This document shows, in pieces, positions 45,069 to 53,267 of a stretch of DNA of 64,000 nt; positions within the stretch are counted from its first letter, which is position 1; each line of letters begins with the position of its first letter. The notes under the pieces were generated by a model. The model did no database searches and had not been told where the DNA came from. It saw nothing but the letters and a program-made list of their open reading frames with translations. The position numbers and the translations under genes are program-made. This DNA comes from Spirosoma pollinicola (GTDB taxonomy: Bacteria; Bacteroidota; Bacteroidia; Cytophagales; Spirosomataceae): assembly GCF_002831565.1 (NCBI RefSeq), contig NZ_CP025096.1, positions 7,121,014 through 7,185,013 of the forward strand, in the 5' to 3' direction.

Positions 45069-48000
45069 ATGACAAAATCGTTAACTGGCCGAATATATTT
45101 TGGTACAGCACTTACTTTTCTAACTGTACCGGTAATTATCTTACTTTATTTTAGTGCCTTTCGCCGACACGACGCTTTACTGGTTCATTCGACTCAGGTT
45201 GAGAAAATAACAGAGCAGGTTTCCAGCCTTCAACTAGCATTGCTTGAGGTAAAAAATAATCCACAAAATACTGTTTCATCTGCGCCAAAAGTATCAGCGA
45301 ACCCGCTTACAGTTGTTGCTATTGATCGAATCCTGAACGACCTGAAGGGGTTACTGGCCGCGGAACCCACCCAATTGAACCGTTTTAATCAGGTTGAAAA
45401 AAAAACCACTCGTTTTCTGTTAGGGAACGCCAGCCAATTGGATGATATACGTAGTCAGTTGACCCGGATAAAGCAGCAGTCTCAACAGGAATTGCTGGCC
45501 AGAAAACAAAAAGAGGCCGATACTGACTACATGGAAGAGTGTGCCATGTGGGTAGCAGTGCTAGTGGCCGTTGTCAACATTGCGATTCTTATACTGGTCA
45601 TTTTTGAAGAGTTCCGAAAACGCCGACGTGCTGAACGTGAGCTCAAGGAAAACCTGAATACGCTTCAAATTTATAATCAGGAAAGCGAAGAGCGAAACTG
45701 GCAACTTAGTGGCCTGTCGGCCATCAGTCATAGTTTGCAGGATATGGAAAGTCCGCAGGATATAGCCAGAAAAATACTTGTTACCCTTATCGAACACCTT
45801 GATTTACCAGCCGGAGCTGTTTACCTGTTCAATACAGCAGAACGCCAGCTGGAACGGGTTGCTGCGGTTGGCTTACCTGCCGATGTTCGCTGCACCTTTT
45901 CTCCAACCGAAGGGCTTGTCGGTCAGGCGTCGCAAGGTCAGAAAATGATGATAGTAAACCAGGTTCCAACTGACTACTGGCAGTTGAAATCGGGTAGTGG
46001 CGAGGCACAGCCGGGCCAGCTTGTGCTGGTGCCTTTATGGTACCGCAAAAATAAAGAATTGATCGCGGTGCTGGAACTGGCCTCGTTTCGAACGCTCGAA
46101 CCGCCGGTCATAAACTTGCTCAAACGACTGATGGAACCTCTGGCGGTAGCGATCAATTCGGCGCAAACGCATGAGCAGGTCCGGGCTTTGCTACAACAGG
46201 TTCAACAGCAAAATGAACTGGTGGCCGATCAGCAGGAGGAACTCCGGCAATCGAACGAATCACTCATGCGGCAGGCCGAGAACTTGCAGGCATCGGAAGA
46301 AGAACTGAGAGTTCAGCAGGAAGAACTTCGGCAGATCAACGCCGAACTGGTCGAAAAAAATGAAGCCGTAGAAATAGCCCGACAATCGCTGTCCCTGAAA
46401 GCCAGGGAACTGGAGGTAACCAGCCAGTATAAATCTGCCTTTCTGGCTAACATGTCGCACGAATTGCGGACACCCCTGAACAGCGTGCTGATTCTGGCGA
46501 AACTACTGGCCGATAACAAACTCAACAACCTGACAACCAAGCAGATTGAGTATGCGAATGTCATTTATAAATCGGGAAACGATCTCCTTGAACTGATCAA
46601 CGACATTCTGGATCTGGCGAAAATTGAAGCGGGCCATATCGACCTGCATCAGGAGCCCGTACCCGTGAAGACTATTCTGCGGGACCTTACCCAGCTATTC
46701 ACCGTTGTTGCCGAAGAAAAAAAGGTACAACTCATTACGACCATCCACGAATCGGTACCAGCAGAGATCGTTACTGATCGTCTACGGGTAGAGCAAATTC
46801 TTAAAAACCTCTTATCCAACGCCTTCAAGTTTACTCCGGCAGGCGGTCACATTACGCTGAACTTCTCCATTGAGCCTCATTCTCCATTGCTCACCCGGGC
46901 AGAGCTTCGTCAGGAAAAATCACTGTTGACCATTTCGGTAGCGGATACAGGCATCGGTATTCCGGTTGATAAACAACAGCTTATATTTGAAGCTTTCCAG
47001 CAGGTAGACGGTTCAACGAGTCGTAAATATGGCGGCACGGGACTGGGCCTGTCCATCAGTCGGGAACTGATCAAACGGCTGGGTGGCGAAATTACCTTGC
47101 AAAGCGAAGAAGACCGGGGCAGTACCTTCACAATCTGGTTACCACTCTCGGGCTGGCACAGTAAAGAAACACCACAGGAGTCGCTTCAGGAAGCCAGCGA
47201 TAAGGCCTATTGGAACCGCTCAACCAAGGCGAATCACCAGTTGACGCCTGTGTTGCAGGATACCGTTTCCGATGATCGGAAATCGCTGGTGAAGGGCGAC
47301 AAAGTGATGCTTATCATTGAAGATGATGCTCGTTTTGCCAGCATTGTCCGGGACTTTTCCCGCTCTAAAGGCTACAAAACGCTGGTTGCTTTACAAGGCG
47401 ATGAAGGGCTGGCTTATGCCCGCCAGTATGAACCATCGGCCATTATTCTGGATCTACAGCTACCCGTACTCGATGGCATCAGCATTCTTAAACTCCTTAA
47501 AGACGATGCCCATTTAAAACATATTCCGGTACATGTGGTCTCGGCCAGCGACGAGCCAAAACTAGCCTTGCCCGGTGCGCTGGCCTATCTTCAAAAACCC
47601 CTGAAGCGCGAAGATCTGGAAGATGCCTTTACCCGAATAAACAACAGTCTTGCCCAGCAGATAAAAAATGTACTGGTACTGTCGGGCGACTACCTGCCCG
47701 ATGACTCACTCACCAAGCTAATTAATGATAGGCACTTCGGTATCACCTGCGATTATGCCGTTTTGAATGACGAAGCGCTGCAAAAAGTACACGACAAAGG
47801 GTATGACTGTGTCATTGCCGATATTGGGAAAGACCTGGAAAAAGGCATCATAAAGCTACGCCAGTTGCAGGCAGCTATGCCCGACAATCAGATTCCGGTT
47901 ATCATCTATATGGATAACGAGCTTTCTAACATCGACGAGCTGCAACTGAAGAAATTGTCTGATACGGTTGTGCACGATTCCGTTCAGGCTAAAGATCGGC

Positions 48001-48476
48001 TTATGGACCAACTGGAGCTGTTTCTCTATAAAGTTCAACAGGAAACGACAACCCAACCCCTCCCCGCCCCGGTAACGCAGTCTTCGCCAGGTCGATCAAA
48101 CTGGCATGGAAAAACAATTTTGCTGGTCGATGACGATATGCGTAACGTTTTTTCAATAAGCACTCTGCTGGAAGAGAATAACTTACACGTTGTTACCTCC
48201 AGCGATGGTCAGGAGGCCATCGATACGCTGAACGAGCAAAGCCATGTAGATCTGGTTCTGATGGATATTATGATGCCTGTCATGGACGGCTACGAGGCCA
48301 CCCGGCGAATTCGGACCGATAAGCGATTTATTGACTTGCCAATCATTGCCCTGACTGCCAAAGCGATGCCCGGCGACCGCGAAAAATGCCTTGAAGCGGG
48401 TGCATCAGACTATATCACAAAACCACTGGACATCAATCAGTTATTATCGTTAATGAATGTCTGGATACCCGCATGA
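45069..48476 (+). CDS. Membrane hybrid kinase: GAF-HK-REC-pseudoREC-REC
   Basis: The 1,135-residue protein has two membrane helices (about 7-27 and 158-180) around an outside segment of about 130 residues that I cannot assign; it is much less CHASE3-like than its paralogue. A GAF domain (215-365), a Glu/Gln-rich coiled coil (365-450, QASEEELRVQQEELRQIN), HisKA with ANMSHELRTPLN (His464) and HATPase (570-690) follow. Receiver 1 has Asp795 and receiver 3 has Asp1066. The middle receiver (about 865-980) begins VLVLSGDYLPDD in place of the acidic pair, so it is likely a pseudo-receiver. The gene overlaps the next cheR by 4 bp. Confidence 0.92.
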   Translation: MTKSLTGRIYFGTALTFLTVPVIILLYFSAFRRHDALLVHSTQVEKITEQVSSLQLALLEVKNNPQNTVSSAPKVSANPLTVVAIDRILNDLKGLLAAEPTQLNRFNQVEKKTTRFLLGNASQLDDIRSQLTRIKQQSQQELLARKQKEADTDYMEECAMWVAVLVAVVNIAILILVIFEEFRKRRRAERELKENLNTLQIYNQESEERNWQLSGLSAISHSLQDMESPQDIARKILVTLIEHLDLPAGAVYLFNTAERQLERVAAVGLPADVRCTFSPTEGLVGQASQGQKMMIVNQVPTDYWQLKSGSGEAQPGQLVLVPLWYRKNKELIAVLELASFRTLEPPVINLLKRLMEPLAVAINSAQTHEQVRALLQQVQQQNELVADQQEELRQSNESLMRQAENLQASEEELRVQQEELRQINAELVEKNEAVEIARQSLSLKARELEVTSQYKSAFLANMSHELRTPLNSVLILAKLLADNKLNNLTTKQIEYANVIYKSGNDLLELINDILDLAKIEAGHIDLHQEPVPVKTILRDLTQLFTVVAEEKKVQLITTIHESVPAEIVTDRLRVEQILKNLLSNAFKFTPAGGHITLNFSIEPHSPLLTRAELRQEKSLLTISVADTGIGIPVDKQQLIFEAFQQVDGSTSRKYGGTGLGLSISRELIKRLGGEITLQSEEDRGSTFTIWLPLSGWHSKETPQESLQEASDKAYWNRSTKANHQLTPVLQDTVSDDRKSLVKGDKVMLIIEDDARFASIVRDFSRSKGYKTLVALQGDEGLAYARQYEPSAIILDLQLPVLDGISILKLLKDDAHLKHIPVHVVSASDEPKLALPGALAYLQKPLKREDLEDAFTRINNSLAQQIKNVLVLSGDYLPDDSLTKLINDRHFGITCDYAVLNDEALQKVHDKGYDCVIADIGKDLEKGIIKLRQLQAAMPDNQIPVIIYMDNELSNIDELQLKKLSDTVVHDSVQAKDRLMDQLELFLYKVQQETTTQPLPAPVTQSSPGRSNWHGKTILLVDDDMRNVFSISTLLEENNLHVVTSSDGQEAIDTLNEQSHVDLVLMDIMMPVMDGYEATRRIRTDKRFIDLPIIALTAKAMPGDREKCLEAGASDYITKPLDINQLLSLMNVWIPA

Positions 48477-49303
48477 TAAACCCGGACTGTGAACTAAGTA
48501 CCACTGAGCTGGACGACATTTTGACGATTGTCAGGCTCGTACACGGCTACGACTTGACAATGTATGCACAGGCATCATTGAAACGTCGGATTGTGCGCTG
48601 TATGGGGCTGGTCAAGATTCAGACGGCCGCCGACCTACGTTATCGGCTAACGAACGACGCGATCTTTTTCGCCTGGTTTTTACAGACAATCATGGTGAAC
48701 GTTACTGAAATGTTTCGTGATCCGCCGTTTTACAGCAACCTGATCGAGAAAGTATTCCCACTACTAGCCTCCTATCCGATCATTAAAATCTGGCATGCCG
48801 GATGCTCCACGGGCGAAGAGGTTTACTCAATGGCTATTTTACTAAAAGAGGCTAATCTGCTGGAACGCTGCCGCATATACGCCACCGATCTTAACGCGGC
48901 AAATCTGGACAAAGCCCGGCAGGGTATCGTTAACATACAACACATGGATGACTATGCACTTAATTATAAACAAGCCGGCGGTACTCACGATTTATCGGAT
49001 TACTACACGGTAGATGGCAACCATGCGGTCATGCAAAAAAGCCTTCGGGATTCGATTCTCTTTGCCCAGCATAATCTGGTAACCGACCGGGTTTTCAATG
49101 AATTCCAGCTAGTATGTTGCCGTAACGTGCTGATCTATTTCAATAAAGACCTGCAAAATCACGTTATCCGGCTTTTTCACGACAGCCTGGCGTCATTAGG
49201 TTATTTAGCCATAGGACCAAAAGAATCACTCATGTTTACTGATTTACGCAATCAATTTGAACCCATCAATGCCGAAACCCGAATTTTCCGACGTACCCGA
49301 TAG
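48473..49303 (+). CDS. cheR: CheR-type protein-glutamate methyltransferase (second copy)
   Basis: The 276-residue protein shows the same CheR layout as the copy at 43220: GYDLTMYAQASLKRRIVRCM in the N-terminal domain, VNVTEMFRDPPFY, the SAM motif IWHAGCSTGEEVYSMAILLKEANLL, YATDLNAANLDKARQGI and CRNVLIYFNKDLQNHV. Its ATG overlaps the hybrid kinase stop (ATGATAA), so translation is probably coupled and the two proteins likely work together. No CheB follows in this block. The methyl target is inferred to be the hybrid kinase. Confidence 0.93.
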   Translation: MINPDCELSTTELDDILTIVRLVHGYDLTMYAQASLKRRIVRCMGLVKIQTAADLRYRLTNDAIFFAWFLQTIMVNVTEMFRDPPFYSNLIEKVFPLLASYPIIKIWHAGCSTGEEVYSMAILLKEANLLERCRIYATDLNAANLDKARQGIVNIQHMDDYALNYKQAGGTHDLSDYYTVDGNHAVMQKSLRDSILFAQHNLVTDRVFNEFQLVCCRNVLIYFNKDLQNHVIRLFHDSLASLGYLAIGPKESLMFTDLRNQFEPINAETRIFRRTR

Positions 49304-49346
49304 GGGGACTCTGCCTATTTATACCGTTCACTATCCGTCCGAACAC

Positions 49347-49442
49347 TAAGTAAATGGACAATGTGAAATTGATAATGTAAATTTTTAAAATACTGATTAT
49401 CAGTCACTATTCATTTGACATTATTAATTGTCCATTTACTTA
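49347..49442. repeat. AT-rich inverted repeat between cheR and REC-kinase gene
   Basis: Perfect 16-bp outer arms (49347-49362 TAAGTAAATGGACAAT and 49427-49442) enclose further imperfect matches (GATAATGTAAAT against CATTTGACATTATTA). It resembles the element at 8870-8948, which also uses TGGA-AATGT-type words. The gap around it (49304-49483) has no gene. Confidence 0.7.
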
Positions 49443-49483
49443 CATTCATTAACGTTCCGTAACAATTCATTCATCAGCATTCT

Positions 49484-50599
49484 ATGATGCTAACATCTAC
49501 AAATCAATCCAGTCCGTTCACTATACTTCTGGTCGATGACCGGGCAGAGAACCTGCTGGTTCTGGAAGAACTTCTTGACAATGGAAAGCGCCAGTTTATC
49601 AAAGCTGCATCGGGCAACGAAGCCCTGAAACAGGCTTTGAAAAATGACCATATCGGCCTGATTATGCTGGACGTGCAAATGCCTGACATGGATGGCTTTG
49701 AAGTGGCTAAATTTTTAAAAACCAACCCTAAAACCCGCGACATCTCCATCATTTTCGTAACGGCCATCAGTAAAGAAGAACAGTACGTAATGAAGGGGTT
49801 TGAGGAGGGCGCGGTCGACTATCTGGCCAAGCCGCTTGACAGCAACGTGACCAGAGCGAAGGTAAACGTGTTTGAGCAATTATGGCGCTACCAGCAGGCA
49901 TTGAAACAATCGGCAGGTGAATTGGCAACGATAAACAAGCAACTCGAGAAGTTCGTCTATATGGTGGCGCATGACCTTAAATCACCACTTACAGGCCTGT
50001 TAACCCAGTTACACTTTGTTGAAGCAATGAACGATAGCGGTCCGGTTGCCCAGGCAGAACTGGCTGACTATGTAGGCGATTTGAAGGACGCCGGGTATCA
50101 TTTGTCTACCATGATCAGTACCATTTTGGACTATTCCCGTCAAAGTATTGATCAGCAAAGCGTGGAAGAGGTAGCTGTCGCCGAGCTTTTATCCCAAACG
50201 GTTCAATTGCTGTTTCCGCCGAAGCACATAAACATTCAGGTCATTGAGCCGTTGCCGGTACTTTCTACCAAAAAGATAAAGTTGCAGCAGGTCTTTCAAA
50301 ATCTGTTAAGTAATGCGATCAAATACAACGATAAGGCACAGGGTCTGATTGATATTGGCTGTACGGATAAGGGTAAATTTGTTGAATTTTTTGTCCGTGA
50401 TAATGGCCCCGGCATGACGCAGGAACAGCAAGATAAACTCTTTCGGCTTTTTCAACCGGGTGGACATTCGCAGCGGGAAAGCAGCACGGGTGTAGGGCTT
50501 AATATCCTAAAAATGCTCGTGGAGGAACAGGGAGGGGCACTTCGCGTCGTTACATCGCCGGGAGCAGGCTGTATGGTGTCCTTCGATTGGCGTAAATAA
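49484..50599 (+). CDS. REC-histidine kinase
   Basis: The 371-residue soluble protein (or from Met2 at 49487) has a receiver (about 12-130; LLVDDRAENLLVLEELLDN, Asp63 in MLDVQMPDMDG, Lys in YLAKPLDS), a short coiled coil (QQALKQSAGELATINKQLEKFVYM) and a kinase core with MVAHDLKSPLTG (His163), LLSNAIKYND, DNGPGMT and TGVGLNILKMLVEEQGG. Its receiver is similar to that of the REC-PAS-kinase at 37448 (both VDDR.EN), and the two bracket the plus-strand cluster. It lacks the PAS domain of that paralogue. Confidence 0.92.
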   Translation: MMLTSTNQSSPFTILLVDDRAENLLVLEELLDNGKRQFIKAASGNEALKQALKNDHIGLIMLDVQMPDMDGFEVAKFLKTNPKTRDISIIFVTAISKEEQYVMKGFEEGAVDYLAKPLDSNVTRAKVNVFEQLWRYQQALKQSAGELATINKQLEKFVYMVAHDLKSPLTGLLTQLHFVEAMNDSGPVAQAELADYVGDLKDAGYHLSTMISTILDYSRQSIDQQSVEEVAVAELLSQTVQLLFPPKHINIQVIEPLPVLSTKKIKLQQVFQNLLSNAIKYNDKAQGLIDIGCTDKGKFVEFFVRDNGPGMTQEQQDKLFRLFQPGGHSQRESSTGVGLNILKMLVEEQGGALRVVTSPGAGCMVSFDWRK

Positions 50600-50620
50600 T
50601 TCGAGGATCAGATAAAATGA

Positions 50621-50668
50621 ATGGCCCTCTACATCTAGCCGGTACACTGGTCAGATCTGGAGGGCCAT
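50621..50668. terminator. Imperfect hairpin after the REC-kinase gene
   Basis: ATGGCCCTC (50621-50629) pairs with GAGGGCCAT (50660-50668), with partial pairing of ACATCT/AGATCT inside. It lies 21 bp after the kinase stop and 18 bp from the stop of the convergent small gene. No T tract follows, so its use as a terminator is a guess. Confidence 0.45.
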
Positions 50669-50686
50669 ATGCATGTATGGGTTAAG

Positions 50687-50998
50687 CTATGCAATATCTA
50701 AAACCGGTTTATGATGCAATGGCACGCGTAATGGTTCAACGAGATGCAGTTGATTTAAGAGAATCCAATCTTGCTCCGAAATATGCCGTTCGAGATAATT
50801 CTCAAGACTGCCATAGGTGTGCTTCGCAAAATTTGGATGGAGACTATAGTATTGACGTACATACCTGACAATTCGCTTGAGCCGGTTAAGTTTATCAACC
50901 TGTTCGTCTAACTGGTAAAAAGCTTCTTGACTAAACGTTGACAGGAGAGCACACCGAAACACGATCACTGCCATCAATTTGTGTAATTTCCAGACCAT
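50687..50998 (-). CDS. Small hypothetical protein
   Basis: I do not recognise this 103-residue protein. It is rich in charged and aromatic residues (DKLNRLKRIVRYVRQYYSLHPNF, LENYLERHISEQDWILLNQLHLV) and looks mostly helical after a short hydrophobic start (MAVIVFRCALLSTFS). It could be a real gene because it stands alone between two hairpins/AT-rich spacers and because a TATATTTG -7 box lies on the minus strand at 51100-51107, about 100 nt upstream. No good -33 element was found. It may equally be chance. Confidence 0.45.
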   Translation of the reverse strand: MVWKLHKLMAVIVFRCALLSTFSQEAFYQLDEQVDKLNRLKRIVRYVRQYYSLHPNFAKHTYGSLENYLERHISEQDWILLNQLHLVEPLRVPLHHKPVLDIA

Positions 50999-51352
50999 CC
51001 TGCACTTTCTATCGTATGTTCAAAAACTTTCTTGAAAAAGCTTACCGACATAGCCAGTTGCTCATTGAGACTTTCAAAGAAAGGCCCTCCTGTGCGAAAC
51101 AAATATAATCATAAGTTACCGATAATACTATATTAATTATCAGGTATTTACTTAATAAATTAATTGAAAACTAAATGAAGCTATTCAACTTGTTACACGA
51201 GTAGGTTTATAACAAAATATATGCCAACGTTTGATTTTGCTTAAAAATTAAAGTGTATAAATGAATATAGTTCTTAGTAAGTACCCAACACAGGCAACAG
51301 TAAAACCTTGGACCCTATCTCGTCTATCAGCGAGTCGAGAGGTAATTTCTGC
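50999..51352. other. AT-rich intergenic region, 354 bp
   Basis: No gene is seen. It separates the 3' end of the beta-helix gene from the start of the small hypothetical gene, both on the minus strand. It contains the minus-strand TATATTTG at 51100-51107 mentioned for the small gene and otherwise AT-rich sequence without a clear hairpin. Confidence 0.4.
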
Positions 51353-52996
51353 TTATTGTTTGATAAAACGCCCTCGGATTATGTCTGACGGGTTGATAAA
51401 TATATCGAAGAAGTAATGGCCTGATGGTAAATGTGCCACGCTGATTGTCAGTGTATTTGTTCGGCCCTGGGTGTTCAATTGATTGATTACCCGTTGACCC
51501 ATTGAATTATAAATGTGTATCTGGTCAATAAACTGATCTTCGGGCAGTAGCAGCGTTACCTGATCGGAAGTTGGTGATGGGTAGGCAATAACCAACGCTA
51601 ATCGCTGATTTAAGCATGCCAAGGCCACGTCAATTGGTGCCGTATTGAGGCTATCGGGACTAAAGCTATAAGCGCCTATATCGTAGGCGCCGTCCCGCAA
51701 CTTCCCATCCAGATCGGCCAGAACACCCCAGGAAGAAACATTGACACCAGCTCGAATTAATGGTGAGCAGGGCGTTAGACGAAAATCGGCGGAGTCAGCC
51801 GACACATCAACAAATCCGGCTGTTGCGGTGTTGATTGCCACAAAGTTAGCGACCATATCAGCCCGCGCCCCTTGCTGAAAAACAAAAGCCCTTCCACCCA
51901 GAGCCGGGATTGCATTGGTCTGGGTTATAACGTTATTAGCAATAGTATTTACGTTGATCTCGTTATACAAACGTATGCCGTCGCGCCCCGCCTTGCTGAT
52001 GGTGTTGTTCAAAAAAGCCATCGACGTATTGGACAGCGAGCCTGGCCGGTCATCACAAAAGATACCATCCTGCCCCACATCATAGATCACATTGTTGTAA
52101 ATTCGATTGTTACCCAGATGCCCCAGAATGGCCAAGCCCGTGCCCGCCACATGGCGGATGATGTTGCTGTAACAATCTCCGCCGGAGCCACCACTAATTT
52201 GCAGACCATTATTCTGATTTTTGGCAAAGGGGCTGATTCCTGCATAGTCAATATGATTGTGATGTACCTGAGCATCGGGAGCACATCCGTACTGCAGACC
52301 CTCGGCTCCTGTATGCTCAATACGGTTATTGTAAACCTCCAGCCCCTGAATCAGATGAGGATAAACCACTTTAACAGCCCCATTGCAGGTAACGTTGACG
52401 CCACTGTAAAACGAGTTGCCAATATACATGCCCTCTCCACCCGTATCATGGATGTAGTTATCGTGGAGTTTGACATTGTACATCGTAAACTTTTCCCGCC
52501 AGGTGACTGGGTCGCAGGTGGGGTCGGTTTTGATGAAAAAACCGGCAAAACCAGCTTTGGCGACTTCTACGCGCTCAACCTCACAGTCTGAACTCAGTAC
52601 GCCAATGCTTAAGCCAGATGCATCAGTGTTGGACTGATCCAGCTTGAAACCGTACTGATAATTACTGTCTCCCGATCCCGACAGGACAAAGTAACGACTG
52701 GCTTCGAACTGAATACCCGAGTAATATTCATCTATACCGACATTCACTTGTCCACCACAATTAATGAATCGGATTGGCTGAGCGGACGTACCAACAAAGC
52801 CAATGAAGCGTAAATGATCATATCGACCTGACTGAATACAAACGGTTTTGCCCGGCAGGACATTCATGAGGCTATTCATGTAAATCCCGCCCTTACTTAT
52901 CGTATAATCACAATTGCAACCTGATGGGCTCTGCGCATCGACAATTCTACCCCCATACAATAACACAGCAATAACTAGTAAAGCTATTCGTACCAT
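51353..52996 (-). CDS. Secreted right-handed beta-helix protein with T9SS sorting tail
   Basis: The 547-residue protein has a signal peptide (VRIALLVIAVLLYGGRIVDAQ) and a Cys-rich opening unit (GCNCDYTISKGGIYMN, PGKTVCIQSGRYDHLRFIGFVG, PIRFINCGGQVNVG). It continues with parallel beta-helix rungs (LHDNYIHDTGGEGMYIGNSFYSG, LEVYNNRIEHTGAEGLQYG, NNGLQISGGSGGDCYSNIIRHVAGTG, RIYNNVIYDVGQDGIFCDD). Such helices bind or cut polysaccharides, but no catalytic set is recognised. The last 80 residues (YPSPTSDQVTLLLPEDQFIDQIHIYNSMGQRVI ... RGRFIKQ) are a type IX secretion C-terminal domain, so it is exported to the cell surface or medium. It is a close paralogue of the next gene. Confidence 0.85.
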   Translation of the reverse strand: MVRIALLVIAVLLYGGRIVDAQSPSGCNCDYTISKGGIYMNSLMNVLPGKTVCIQSGRYDHLRFIGFVGTSAQPIRFINCGGQVNVGIDEYYSGIQFEASRYFVLSGSGDSNYQYGFKLDQSNTDASGLSIGVLSSDCEVERVEVAKAGFAGFFIKTDPTCDPVTWREKFTMYNVKLHDNYIHDTGGEGMYIGNSFYSGVNVTCNGAVKVVYPHLIQGLEVYNNRIEHTGAEGLQYGCAPDAQVHHNHIDYAGISPFAKNQNNGLQISGGSGGDCYSNIIRHVAGTGLAILGHLGNNRIYNNVIYDVGQDGIFCDDRPGSLSNTSMAFLNNTISKAGRDGIRLYNEINVNTIANNVITQTNAIPALGGRAFVFQQGARADMVANFVAINTATAGFVDVSADSADFRLTPCSPLIRAGVNVSSWGVLADLDGKLRDGAYDIGAYSFSPDSLNTAPIDVALACLNQRLALVIAYPSPTSDQVTLLLPEDQFIDQIHIYNSMGQRVINQLNTQGRTNTLTISVAHLPSGHYFFDIFINPSDIIRGRFIKQ

Positions 52997-53267
52997 TACA
53001 AACTATCTAATGCATTCACCTGTGTTTCTCAGTTTGCGTTTTGTACATTACTTCGCATTGACTATTAATGTCATATACTTTACGAAGATAAGGCCGAATA
53101 AGTAATTAATAATAGCAAAATATTGGTAACATTATAACTTACCTCTGGTTCAAGTCCCCCCAGTTGTTAGCCGTTCTGACTCGAACCTACACAAGGCCCA
53201 AACCAGAACGGTTTATCAGGGTAAATCCCCTCCCATTTGAGGGTATTCCGCTATCATATCACAGAGC

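Noticed and set aside
51872..52591. 239-codon plus-strand frame opposite the beta-helix gene
   Set aside because: It is a mirror of the conserved beta-helix codons; the minus-strand protein has signal peptide, rungs and T9SS tail.
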